5,367 nucleotides of DNA, taken from positions 1-5,367 of the forward strand of contig CAMLDK010000060.1 of the NCBI GenBank assembly GCA_946478995.1, read 5' to 3'. Within the stretch, counting starts at the first letter, position 1; each line of letters starts with the position of its first letter. Position numbers and translations under genes: made by a program. The DNA comes from an uncultured Candidatus Saccharibacteria bacterium (GTDB lineage Bacteria; Patescibacteria; Saccharimonadia; Saccharimonadales; 2-12-FULL-41-12). The notes beneath the pieces were generated by a model. That model did no database searches and had not been told where the DNA came from. It saw nothing but the letters and a program-made list of their open reading frames with translations. This document shows positions 1 to 5,352 of this stretch, piece after piece.

Positions 1-1
1 A

Positions 2-721
2 GATACTTACAACCGAAATGATGGCGCGCCTTACGTAGCAACTATTGCTACCTTTGTGGATACCGATACCACCGCCTTGGTAGGCTTGGCGCAAAAAGCG
101 GTAGAAAAAGAATTTGATGAAGCCCGGCTGGCGAAATTCGATTTAGACAAAAGCGACCTGGATTTCAGCTTCGGTCAGGAAGATGAAAACCAGGACAGCT
201 TCAAGACTTTGGCTTATGCCTTTCCGATAATTTTGGTTGTGATCTATATACTTCTGGTATTCCAATTCAGAAGCTTCATACAACCTTTGCTTATATTCAT
301 GGCCATACCTTTCAGCCTGTTCGGCATAACCTTGGGGCTTTACCTTACGGATAATCCTTTCAGTTTCTTCGCGTTATTAGGCTTCTTCGCTCTTCTTGGC
401 CTTAGTATAAAAAACACTATACTGCTGGTCGACTTTGCAAACCAGTCGAAAAGAACAGGCAAGAACCCGGTCGACGCCATACATGAGGCCCTAGCGGAGC
501 GCTTCAGGCCCCTTATAGCCACCAGCTTGACAGCCGTCGTCTCCATGATCCCTCTTTATCTGACCAGCCCGTTCTGGGAAAGCTTGACGGTAGTACTCAT
601 ATTCGGATTGCTATCCAGCACTTTCCTGGTGGTCACCATTTTCCCCTATTATTTCCTGGCCGGCGAATACGCGAGATCGCTGGGCAAGAAATTTTATCGA
701 GGGGTCAGGAATAAGCATTAG
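2..721 (+). CDS. RND-family efflux permease, C-terminal part (5' end outside window)
   Basis: This is the end of an inner-membrane RND transporter (AcrB/HAE1-like, ACR_tran family), which in known members uses proton influx to export drugs or other amphiphiles. The frame is open to the left edge, so the GTG at 56 is internal and not a start. The 239 visible codons begin with about 65 residues of the last extracytoplasmic domain, followed by five hydrophobic segments near visible residues 67-87, 93-115, 118-143, 168-187 and 192-220, matching TM8-TM12. Diagnostic stretches are LSIKNTILLVDFA (compare LSAKNAILIVEFA in AcrB), the amphipathic linker with ERFRPLIATSL, and IPLYLTSPFWESL. A short basic tail (GKKFYRGVRNKH) ends at TAG. 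The first half, with the TM4 proton-relay aspartates, is not in view, so activity and subfamily (HAE1 versus metal or other RND) cannot be decided. No adaptor or outer-membrane partner is visible. The RND assignment is secure; the substrate is unknown. Confidence 0.92.
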   Translation, partial: DTYNRNDGAPYVATIATFVDTDTTALVGLAQKAVEKEFDEARLAKFDLDKSDLDFSFGQEDENQDSFKTLAYAFPIILVVIYILLVFQFRSFIQPLLIFMAIPFSLFGITLGLYLTDNPFSFFALLGFFALLGLSIKNTILLVDFANQSKRTGKNPVDAIHEALAERFRPLIATSLTAVVSMIPLYLTSPFWESLTVVLIFGLLSSTFLVVTIFPYYFLAGEYARSLGKKFYRGVRNKH

Positions 722-729
722 CGCTGGTA

Positions 730-762
730 TTTAATATCAGGCATGATATAAAAATCATTTTT
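730..762 (+). terminator. candidate weak terminator after the RND gene
   Basis: Nine bases after the RND stop codon there is a 6-bp stem ATATCA/TGATAT (734-739 with 744-749, loop GGCA). It can extend by TTT/AAA across one A-A mismatch. A run of five T follows at 758-762. An alternative hairpin ATGAT/ATCAT (743-747 with 754-758) places the T run directly after the stem. Both stems are AT-rich and weak, so this is a candidate intrinsic terminator only by position and shape. Confidence 0.25.
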
Positions 763-776
763 ACAACAGCTTATTG

Positions 777-807
777 TTGATATTTGCTAGTTTTGCAAAA
801 ATATAGT
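777..807 (+). promoter_or_regulatory. candidate sigma70-type promoter for the 873-1661 gene
   Basis: TTGATA (777-782, five of six matches to TTGACA) is followed after a 19-base spacer by TATAGT (802-807, five of six matches to TATAAT). This would start transcription near 814, giving a leader of about 60 bases before the ATG at 873. The spacer is longer than the preferred 17 bases and the region is AT-rich, so chance matches are likely. A small hairpin CAACA/TGTTG (764-768 with 775-779) overlaps the -35 element. Confidence 0.3.
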
Positions 808-872
808 TGCCCTAAAGTGTTGCCGGGTATTAAATGAAAATATTAACAACTAATATAACCTAAAGGTCACAA

Positions 873-1661
873 ATGGCCGCTCAATCCTCACATCAAACCC
901 TACAACAACCCAACCCTGAAGTAGCAGGGATAGATGCTTTGAGTATGGGAAATGCTGGGACTGAAACGTTATCAAGCAACCATGGGTACGGCGTATATGT
1001 CTTAGAGGGGGTACAGCATCCTGATGGATCTAGCGGGCTGATATTTTCCTTTAATCCAAATGTTCTGCCGATCAAAGATAGCGATACTTCTAACATAGCC
1101 ACCAATATACGTCGGTCATTACTGCCTTTAAAGCGTAAGGAAAAAGAATTAAAGGTCGCTGAAGATGGGCAAGAAATCTCAGCAAAAGATTTGACTTTCC
1201 GGGTAGAAGCAAATGAAGCTCCAATAATAATTATTCGGGGCGAAGAGATTTTGGACGGAGATTCAGAAGAGGCGATGGAGCTACTCTTCTCTGATGGCGA
1301 AGAAACTGAAGGCTATACCATAATGCATGGCTGGCCGGCAGTAAGACTCGATTATGATACCTCTTTAATGGATCATGCTAGCGTAATAAAAGCAGTAGGG
1401 TACGTCATTGCCAGCAATCTTCCGCCGACTGAGAGGCACGTATGGATGGAAGATTTTTCGGGCGGTATTAATGTGGAAAGTCTGCTTGATCGTGATGCAG
1501 TAAGACCCGGAAATCCAAACCGATTCGTCAGAGGATGGCTTAGTAAGTTATTAGAGGAAAGAGAAGCTGTACAAACCAGTACTGAGTTAGGTCCTGCACA
1601 TCATACAAATAGCCGTTTCAGCCGTATAGCGACTTCTTTGTCATCTCTGATAAAAGTATGA
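873..1661 (+). CDS. unrecognised acidic soluble protein, 262 aa
   Basis: I do not recognise this protein. The ATG at 873 has an AAGG Shine-Dalgarno core at 863-866, six bases upstream, and the frame ends in TGA. There is no signal peptide and no clear membrane segment, so it is probably cytoplasmic. The first 35 residues are polar and low in complexity (rich in Q, S, N and P), then come GYGVYVLEGVQHPDGSSGLIF (residues 38-58, beta-like), a basic helix near 79-94 (RRSLLPLKRKEKELK), a hydrophobic strand APIIIIRG (116-123), an acidic block with DGDSEE and SDGEETEG (128-147), and MHGWPAVRLDY (151-161). The C-terminal third looks helical and ends in a serine-rich, weakly basic tail. The DGDSEE and SDGEE motifs could bind a cation, but they do not form a canonical EF-hand. 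GC is about 42% in the lines I counted, between the AT-rich phosphatase and the ABC genes. It is convergent with the ABC permease, with one base between the stop codons. Coding status rests on length, ribosome site and sensible composition. Confidence 0.7.
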   Translation: MAAQSSHQTLQQPNPEVAGIDALSMGNAGTETLSSNHGYGVYVLEGVQHPDGSSGLIFSFNPNVLPIKDSDTSNIATNIRRSLLPLKRKEKELKVAEDGQEISAKDLTFRVEANEAPIIIIRGEEILDGDSEEAMELLFSDGEETEGYTIMHGWPAVRLDYDTSLMDHASVIKAVGYVIASNLPPTERHVWMEDFSGGINVESLLDRDAVRPGNPNRFVRGWLSKLLEEREAVQTSTELGPAHHTNSRFSRIATSLSSLIKV

Positions 1662-1662
1662 G

Positions 1663-2889
1663 TTAGCTATCGCTTCTTAGCGCGTCAATCGGATTTTTCC
1701 GAGCCGCCTTTATGGCCGGGGCCGCGCCAAAAATGATGCCGATTATAACTGATAGCAAGCCGGCAAATAGCATGACTTGCCAGACTATTGCCGGCTGGAT
1801 ATTTGTCAGCACACGGAATCCTAAATTGATCAAAAGCGATATAAAGATTCCTAATATAGCGCCCCAGACGCTGAGCACTACCGCCTCTATCATGAACTGT
1901 CCTGCTATCTGCCTGTCGGTAGCGCCGACAGCTTTGCGTATGCCTATCTCATGCGTCCGCTCGGTTACGGAAACCAGCATAACGTTCATGATACCTACTC
2001 CTCCTACCAGCATAGAAATGACAGCGATCAGGCCAATCATCGAACTTATAAGGTTCACGACCGAATCCGTTACGGCCCGGGTGTCTTTGATGCTCAATAT
2101 AGTGAAGTCTTTTTGATTTCCCCTGTTAGCAGCAAGATTCTGTTCTATGGCAGCGGAAATTTTATCAATGTCTTCAATATGATTAACCTGGGCCAGGATC
2201 TCAAAAGATTGGGCGGCGCCGCTTAATTCCTTTGCGGTAGAATAGGGGAGAAATATAGCCTTGTTAAAATCTATGCCCTGCGAAAAAGTCGCGCCTTTTT
2301 GTTCCTCCAGCACGCCTTGGACAATATATTCCTTGCCGCGCAGCATAAAGCTTTGGCCTATAGGCGCGTTCTCGGCAAAGAGATTTTTAGCTACGCCGGC
2401 ACCGACCACGGCAAAATTGGGACCGGAGCCTTCTTCCAAGAAGTTCCCGAAGGATACATTCTGATTCAGCAGGCTCAAAAGGCCTGGTGTAGTACCGATT
2501 ATCACTGCGTCGTTATAGCTATTATCGTCTTTCGACGGCAGGCCGGAAACAAGGTTCAAAGGCACACTCAAACGCACGCCTTCCGTATCTCTTACCGCCG
2601 CCAAATCCTTTTCTGTCAGGACAGAGCCGGTTGAAGCCGGAGCCAGAAAGTTAATACTGCTTATAATACTGTTCCTATCCTTGCTTAGCTGTACTCCCGG
2701 ACGGATAGTCAACACGTCCTGGCCTAGATTGGTCGTCTCCTGTACCACTTGCTGCTTTATGCCTTCGGCTATGCTGATGCTTGTGATAACGCCGACTACG
2801 CCTATGATCACGCCCAGTAATGTCACGAAGCTCCTGGCTTTACGGGAGCGAATGGATTTTATGGCCATCCTGAAGTTGTCGCCTAGCAT
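1663..2889 (-). CDS. MacB/FtsX-family ABC transporter permease
   Basis: This is the membrane subunit of a type VII (MacB-like) ABC system, a family that moves substrates or signals across the envelope by mechanotransmission rather than through a classical channel. At 408 aa the topology is typical: a short cytoplasmic N-terminus (MLGDNFRMAIKSIRSRKARS), TM1 about 21-41, a large extracytoplasmic MacB_PCD domain about 42-278, then TM2 about 280-305, TM3 about 333-357 and TM4 about 370-392. The FtsX domain shows VSVTERTHEIGIRKAVGA (307-323), the cytoplasmic coupling helix that contacts the ATPase, and ends with the family hallmark PAIKAARKNPIDALR (391-405). The ATG overlaps the ATPase stop codon as TAATG, and an AGGA element lies 11 bases upstream inside the ATPase gene, so translation is probably coupled. 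In enteric MacB the ATPase and permease are one chain; here they are separate. No MacA-like adaptor gene lies in the operon. Substrate (peptide, antibiotic, lipid) cannot be told from sequence. Confidence 0.95.
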   Translation of the reverse strand: MLGDNFRMAIKSIRSRKARSFVTLLGVIIGVVGVITSISIAEGIKQQVVQETTNLGQDVLTIRPGVQLSKDRNSIISSINFLAPASTGSVLTEKDLAAVRDTEGVRLSVPLNLVSGLPSKDDNSYNDAVIIGTTPGLLSLLNQNVSFGNFLEEGSGPNFAVVGAGVAKNLFAENAPIGQSFMLRGKEYIVQGVLEEQKGATFSQGIDFNKAIFLPYSTAKELSGAAQSFEILAQVNHIEDIDKISAAIEQNLAANRGNQKDFTILSIKDTRAVTDSVVNLISSMIGLIAVISMLVGGVGIMNVMLVSVTERTHEIGIRKAVGATDRQIAGQFMIEAVVLSVWGAILGIFISLLINLGFRVLTNIQPAIVWQVMLFAGLLSVIIGIIFGAAPAIKAARKNPIDALRSDS

Positions 2890-3773
2890 TACTTGGTCTT
2901 TCCTTTTTTATTCACTCTGGATTTTTGGCGCTTCTTAGGTTTCTTCCGCTTGGCGGCTTTAGGCTTTGGTTTGCCGGCTTCTTTTTCTTCGGATAGTTTC
3001 ATATTTGCAGAAACCCGCTGCAAATCATCCTCAACCGAACCTTCGGGTGCAAAAGTAGATGACTTTTCCGGCTCGCGGGCTAACCCGCCGATTCTTTTTT
3101 GGAGATCGTGTTCGATGTTGCCGTCGTTCATATACAGGACCCGGCCGGCGTAGCGGGTAAGTTCCGGGTTATGCGTGACAATCAGCACGGTGTTGCCCAG
3201 GCTGTGGATTTCGCTTAATAGCTCCATGACTATCCTGGAAGAAACGCTGTCAAGATTACCGGTAGGTTCGTCGGCAATTATTATGGTCGGATCGTTTATC
3301 AAGGCCCTGGCTATCGCAGCACGCTGGACCTGCCCGCCGCTTAGCTGGTTAGGCATGAAATACGCTCTGTCGGAAAGACCGACCCTCTCCAGCATCTTAT
3401 GGGCCGTCTTCATCCGCCCGCCGAGCAGTCTGCCCTTATAAGCAAGAGGCAGGGCGACATTGTCTATGACGTTCATGCGCGGCAACAAGCTGGAAGACTG
3501 GAAGACAAAGCCGATCTTATCGCGCCGGGCTTTAGCTCTGGTATTAGAACTGAGCTTTTCAGTCTGCCTGCCGTCCAGCTTGTAGTTGCCATGACTGGCC
3601 TTGTCGAGCAGGCCGATAATATTAAGCAGGGTTGTCTTGCCGGAACCGCTCGGGCCCATAATAGCCACGAATTCACCTTTTTCAACCTCTAGCTCAACAT
3701 CTTCAAGAGCTACGGTCGTGGCGTCGCCGAAACCGTAGATCTTACTAACGTCCTTGAGACTTATTATTGACAT
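2889..3773 (-). CDS. MacB/LolD-type ABC transporter ATP-binding protein with basic C-terminal tail
   Basis: This is the cytoplasmic ATPase that powers the permease encoded directly downstream. All nucleotide-binding motifs are intact: Walker A GPSGSGKTT (40-48), Q-loop FVFQ with Q92, signature LSGGQ (144-148), Walker B IIIADE with catalytic E169, D-loop GNLDS (172-176) and switch H201 in VTHN. The spacing and the text around them (MGPSGSGKTTLLNIIGLLD, ADEPTGNLDS) are those of the MacB/LolD/FtsE group. The catalytic domain ends near residue 222. About 70 further residues follow: a polar, acidic-containing linker (about 223-266), then a lysine-rich tail (268-294) with 13 K and 3 R in 27 residues, longer than LolD-type subunits of about 230 aa. 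The ATG at 3773 fits the family start (MSIISLKDVSKIYG); AAGGAG at 3778-3783 is its ribosome site, only four bases away. Expression may depend on the hairpin and mini-ORF just upstream. Confidence 0.96.
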   Translation of the reverse strand: MSIISLKDVSKIYGFGDATTVALEDVELEVEKGEFVAIMGPSGSGKTTLLNIIGLLDKASHGNYKLDGRQTEKLSSNTRAKARRDKIGFVFQSSSLLPRMNVIDNVALPLAYKGRLLGGRMKTAHKMLERVGLSDRAYFMPNQLSGGQVQRAAIARALINDPTIIIADEPTGNLDSVSSRIVMELLSEIHSLGNTVLIVTHNPELTRYAGRVLYMNDGNIEHDLQKRIGGLAREPEKSSTFAPEGSVEDDLQRVSANMKLSEEKEAGKPKPKAAKRKKPKKRQKSRVNKKGKTK

Positions 3774-3800
3774 CTAGCTCCTTAATGAAAAAGGGAGCAT
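3774..3800 (-). CDS. possible 8-codon leader ORF before the ABC ATPase
   Basis: On the minus strand an ATG at 3800-3798 opens an ORF reading M-L-P-F-S-L-R-S, whose TAG stop (3776-3774) is followed immediately by the ATPase ATG (3773). GGAGG at 3813-3809 lies eight bases before it, a better-placed ribosome site than the ATPase's own. The ORF runs through the 3' arm of the hairpin at 3788-3811 and through the ATPase ribosome site. It could be a leader peptide controlling the operon or a reinitiation device, but an ORF this short may also be chance. No run of identical regulatory codons is present. Confidence 0.25.
   Translation of the reverse strand: MLPFSLRS
3778..3783 (-). promoter_or_regulatory. 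ribosome binding site of the ABC ATPase
   Basis: AAGGAG on the minus strand is a strong Shine-Dalgarno core, but only four bases (CTAG) separate it from the ATG at 3773, shorter than usual. Its GGAGC portion (3781-3777) is complementary to GCTCC (3798-3794) in the 3' arm of the upstream hairpin, so it could be sequestered when that hairpin is opened. Confidence 0.6.
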
Positions 3801-3811
3801 GGCAGCTCCCT
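3788..3811 (-). terminator. terminator-like hairpin in the ABC operon leader
   Basis: Read on the minus strand, AGGGAGC (3811-3805) pairs perfectly with GCTCCCT (3798-3792) around the loop TGCCAT, and the stem runs into further T (3791-3788), giving five T in a row. This is a classical intrinsic-terminator shape, sitting only 15 bases before the ATPase start codon, and the plus strand lacks a T tract after the stem. It may stop antisense read-through from the tRNA side or act as an attenuator. The stem contains the ribosome site of the mini-ORF at 3774-3800, and its 3' arm could instead pair with the ATPase ribosome site. Confidence 0.5.
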
Positions 3812-3878
3812 CCAACTAAGATAAGTTTACATCCAATTGCACATTCCAATCAAGATGTTATTGCAAGAATTTTTCCGC

Positions 3879-3884
3879 TATAAT
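3879..3884 (+). promoter_or_regulatory. -10 element of the tRNA-Ser promoter
   Basis: A perfect TATAAT lies 12 bases before the tRNA 5' end, so transcription would begin about five bases upstream of the mature tRNA, a normal arrangement. The -35 position holds only TGTTAT (3856-3861, 17-base spacer), a poor match. No convincing promoter for the divergent ABC operon could be picked out on the other strand of this 123-base region; TTGATT with a TGTAAA 16 bases later is the best I see, and it is weak. Confidence 0.6.
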
Positions 3885-3896
3885 CATAGATTGTCT

Positions 3897-3988
3897 GGAG
3901 AGGTGTCCGAGTGGTTGAAGGAGCACGCTTGGAAAGCGTGTATGCGTAGCAATGCGTATCGAGGGTTCGAATCCCTCTCTCTCCGCCA
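3897..3988 (+). tRNA. tRNA-Ser (anticodon GGA)
   Basis: The cloverleaf is complete. The acceptor stem GGAGAGG (3897-3903) pairs with TCTCTCC (3978-3984), with one G-U pair at its base, followed by discriminator G (3985) and an encoded CCA (3986-3988). The anticodon stem CACGC/GCGTG (3924-3928 with 3936-3940) encloses the loop TTGGAAA with anticodon GGA at 3931-3933, which reads UCC and UCU serine codons. The long variable arm typical of serine tRNAs forms TATGCG/TGCGTA (3941-3946 with 3953-3958, two wobble pairs) around a 6-base loop. The T arm is GAGGG-TTCGAAT-CCCTC (3961-3977). The 92-base length fits a class II tRNA. No hairpin terminator follows; a T-rich stretch leads straight into the phosphatase gene, so the two may share a transcript. 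Confidence 0.97.
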
Positions 3989-4003
3989 GGATTTTATTTT
4001 ATA

Positions 4004-4609
4004 ATGAATCATCTTATTAAATTAGAAGAGTTACATAACCGTTATTTTGTTCAACGGCACGGACAAAGCCACGCCAATAAATCCAATATAATTCTCAGTC
4101 ATCCTAAACACGGTAAATACAAAGAATTTGGTTTAACTAATTTAGGTCGTATGCAGGTTAAAAAAGCAGCTATGGAAGCTCAGTTTCTCGATTCCGCTAC
4201 GGTTATCTACAGCTCATATTTCTCTAGGGCTAGCGAGACAGCTAAAATTACACAGGAAGTGTTAAATGCATCTTCGGTTCATTATTCGAAGCACCTGCGA
4301 GAACGGTATTTTGGTAAATGGGAGCGCACAAATCTTAAAAATTATCATAAAGTATGGAAAGAAGATTTTAAAAACTCCGCGCATAAAATATATGAGGTAG
4401 AGTCCGTTGAAGAAGTTTTAAACAGAGTAACCAAATTAATTTTAAAATTAGATAATAAGTATCGAAACCGCAAAATTTTATTAGTAGCTCATGGAGATGT
4501 AATTGAAATTTTAGAGATCGGTTTTAGAAAAATAAATGCCTCAAGACGTCATGAGCTAAAACCGATCAAAGTAGCCGAAATAAGAGAATTGAAATTATCT
4601 GAAAATTAA
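4004..4609 (+). CDS. histidine phosphatase (phosphoglycerate mutase-like) family protein
   Basis: This cytoplasmic protein of 201 aa belongs to the histidine phosphatase superfamily, which transfers phosphate through a phospho-histidine. The catalytic core is recognisable: RHG at 18-20 in FVQRHGQSHAN (H19 the expected nucleophile), the phosphate-binding R75 in YFSRASETA, an expected acid at E100 in LRERYFGKWE, and the second histidine H163 in LLVAHGDVIEIL. Length suits a small broad-specificity phosphatase rather than true dPGM (about 230-250 aa); the substrate (sugar phosphate, nucleotide, alpha-ribazole phosphate) cannot be chosen. The ATG at 4004 is the first in frame; only AGGA at 3988-3991 resembles a ribosome site, 12 bases away and overlapping the last base of the tRNA. 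It ends in tandem stops (TAATAA). GC is about 35% by hand count over 4021-4560, against roughly 50% in the ABC and flavodoxin genes, which suggests separate ancestry. Confidence 0.9.
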   Translation: MNHLIKLEELHNRYFVQRHGQSHANKSNIILSHPKHGKYKEFGLTNLGRMQVKKAAMEAQFLDSATVIYSSYFSRASETAKITQEVLNASSVHYSKHLRERYFGKWERTNLKNYHKVWKEDFKNSAHKIYEVESVEEVLNRVTKLILKLDNKYRNRKILLVAHGDVIEILEIGFRKINASRRHELKPIKVAEIRELKLSEN

Positions 4610-4623
4610 TAAGCTCATATAGA

Positions 4624-5352
4624 CTAACGATATTCCGGGTTTTCGAAGTCGAAACGGGCGCCGGCATCCCACTCGCTCCGCTGGTTGCCATGAGCAGGGA
4701 AGCCGCCATTGTCTTTCAGCATTTTAGCCATATGCATAAGGTTCCATGTCATAAAAGTCGTGTTGCGGTTAGTGAAGTCATTATCAAAACCGGCGACACT
4801 GCCATCGTCTAGCTTATCGCCGTAGCTTGGACCGGGACCGGCTTCGCCTATCCAGCCGGCATCGGCGGCGGGCGGTATGCTATATCCGATATGCTGAAGG
4901 GAATAAAGTATATTCATGGAGCAGTGTTTGACGCCGTCTTCATTGCCGGTTATCAACGTACCGCCAGCTTTTCCGTAATAGACATACTGTCCTTTTTTGT
5001 TCAGATCGCCGGAATTGCCATACAGCCTTTCAATAATCCTTTTCGTTACCGAGCTGTTATCACCCAGCCAGATAGGCCCGGCAATAACTAAGATATCCGC
5101 CGGTCTGACATATTTTTTATAAATCTCCGGCCATTCATCGAACTTCCAGCCTTGTTCTCGCATATCCGGATAAACGCCGGTGGCGATGTCGTGGTCAACC
5201 GCTCGAATGACATGAGTCTTAACTCCTTGTTTATCCATAATTTTCCGGCTAGCGTCAACAAGGTATTGAGTATGGCTTACGCCCGGAGACTTAGTAAGAG
5301 TACAATTTATAAATAGAGCTTTAAGCCCATTGAAATCATAATTTTTACTCAT
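4624..5352 (-). CDS. flavodoxin-fold NAD(P)H-dependent FMN oxidoreductase
   Basis: This complete 242-aa cytoplasmic protein has the flavodoxin fold of the NADPH-dependent FMN reductase group, which uses bound FMN and NAD(P)H to reduce quinones, nitro compounds or similar acceptors. Seen in order: first strand KALFINCTL (11-19) leading to a phosphate-binding loop with SPGVSHTQ (22-29); ADILVIAGPIWLGDNSSVTKRIIERLYG (85-112), where GPIWLG forms the flavin-ring loop; GGTLITGNEDG (130-140), another flavin-contact loop; PPAADAGWIGEAGPGPSY (160-177); and a family-like C-terminus with WDAGARFDFENPEYR (228-242). All expected strands are present, so it looks intact. The ATG at 5352 is preceded by GAAAGG (5362-5367) nine bases upstream. 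Its promoter lies beyond the window. It converges on the phosphatase with 14 bases between stop codons and no hairpin there. The physiological substrate is unknown; a role in redox stress or detoxification is only an inference from the family. Confidence 0.92.
   Translation of the reverse strand: MSKNYDFNGLKALFINCTLTKSPGVSHTQYLVDASRKIMDKQGVKTHVIRAVDHDIATGVYPDMREQGWKFDEWPEIYKKYVRPADILVIAGPIWLGDNSSVTKRIIERLYGNSGDLNKKGQYVYYGKAGGTLITGNEDGVKHCSMNILYSLQHIGYSIPPAADAGWIGEAGPGPSYGDKLDDGSVAGFDNDFTNRNTTFMTWNLMHMAKMLKDNGGFPAHGNQRSEWDAGARFDFENPEYR

Noticed and set aside
56..58. GTG as a start codon for the RND protein
   Set aside because: The frame stays open upstream to the window edge with sensible RND-like residues, so the gene starts outside the window.
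1659..1661. TGA possibly recoded as glycine (as in Gracilibacteria and Absconditabacteria)
   Set aside because: Readthrough would continue into the antisense of the permease gene with no conserved protein, and no in-frame TGA interrupts any of the recognised genes.
1689..1702. Inverted repeat TCGGA-TTTT-TCCGA as a terminator for the orphan gene
   Set aside because: It has only a 5-bp stem with no T run after it on the plus strand, and it lies within the permease coding sequence.
1712..2116. Plus-strand ORF of 134 codons inside the ABC permease, and similar plus-strand ORFs to 3692
   Set aside because: They lie wholly opposite well-supported permease and ATPase genes and their translations match no family; they are shadows of the real genes.
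3961..3988. tRNA-Ser 3' end as an attachment site with a downstream direct repeat
   Set aside because: No second copy of the T-arm/acceptor sequence is present at 4610-4623 or elsewhere downstream, and there is no integrase in the window. CCCTCTCC near 3383 is too short and lies in the ATPase gene.
4000..4005. Perfect TATAAT overlapping the phosphatase start codon
   Set aside because: It would start transcription inside the coding sequence, has no -35 partner, and lies in an AT-rich stretch; most likely chance.
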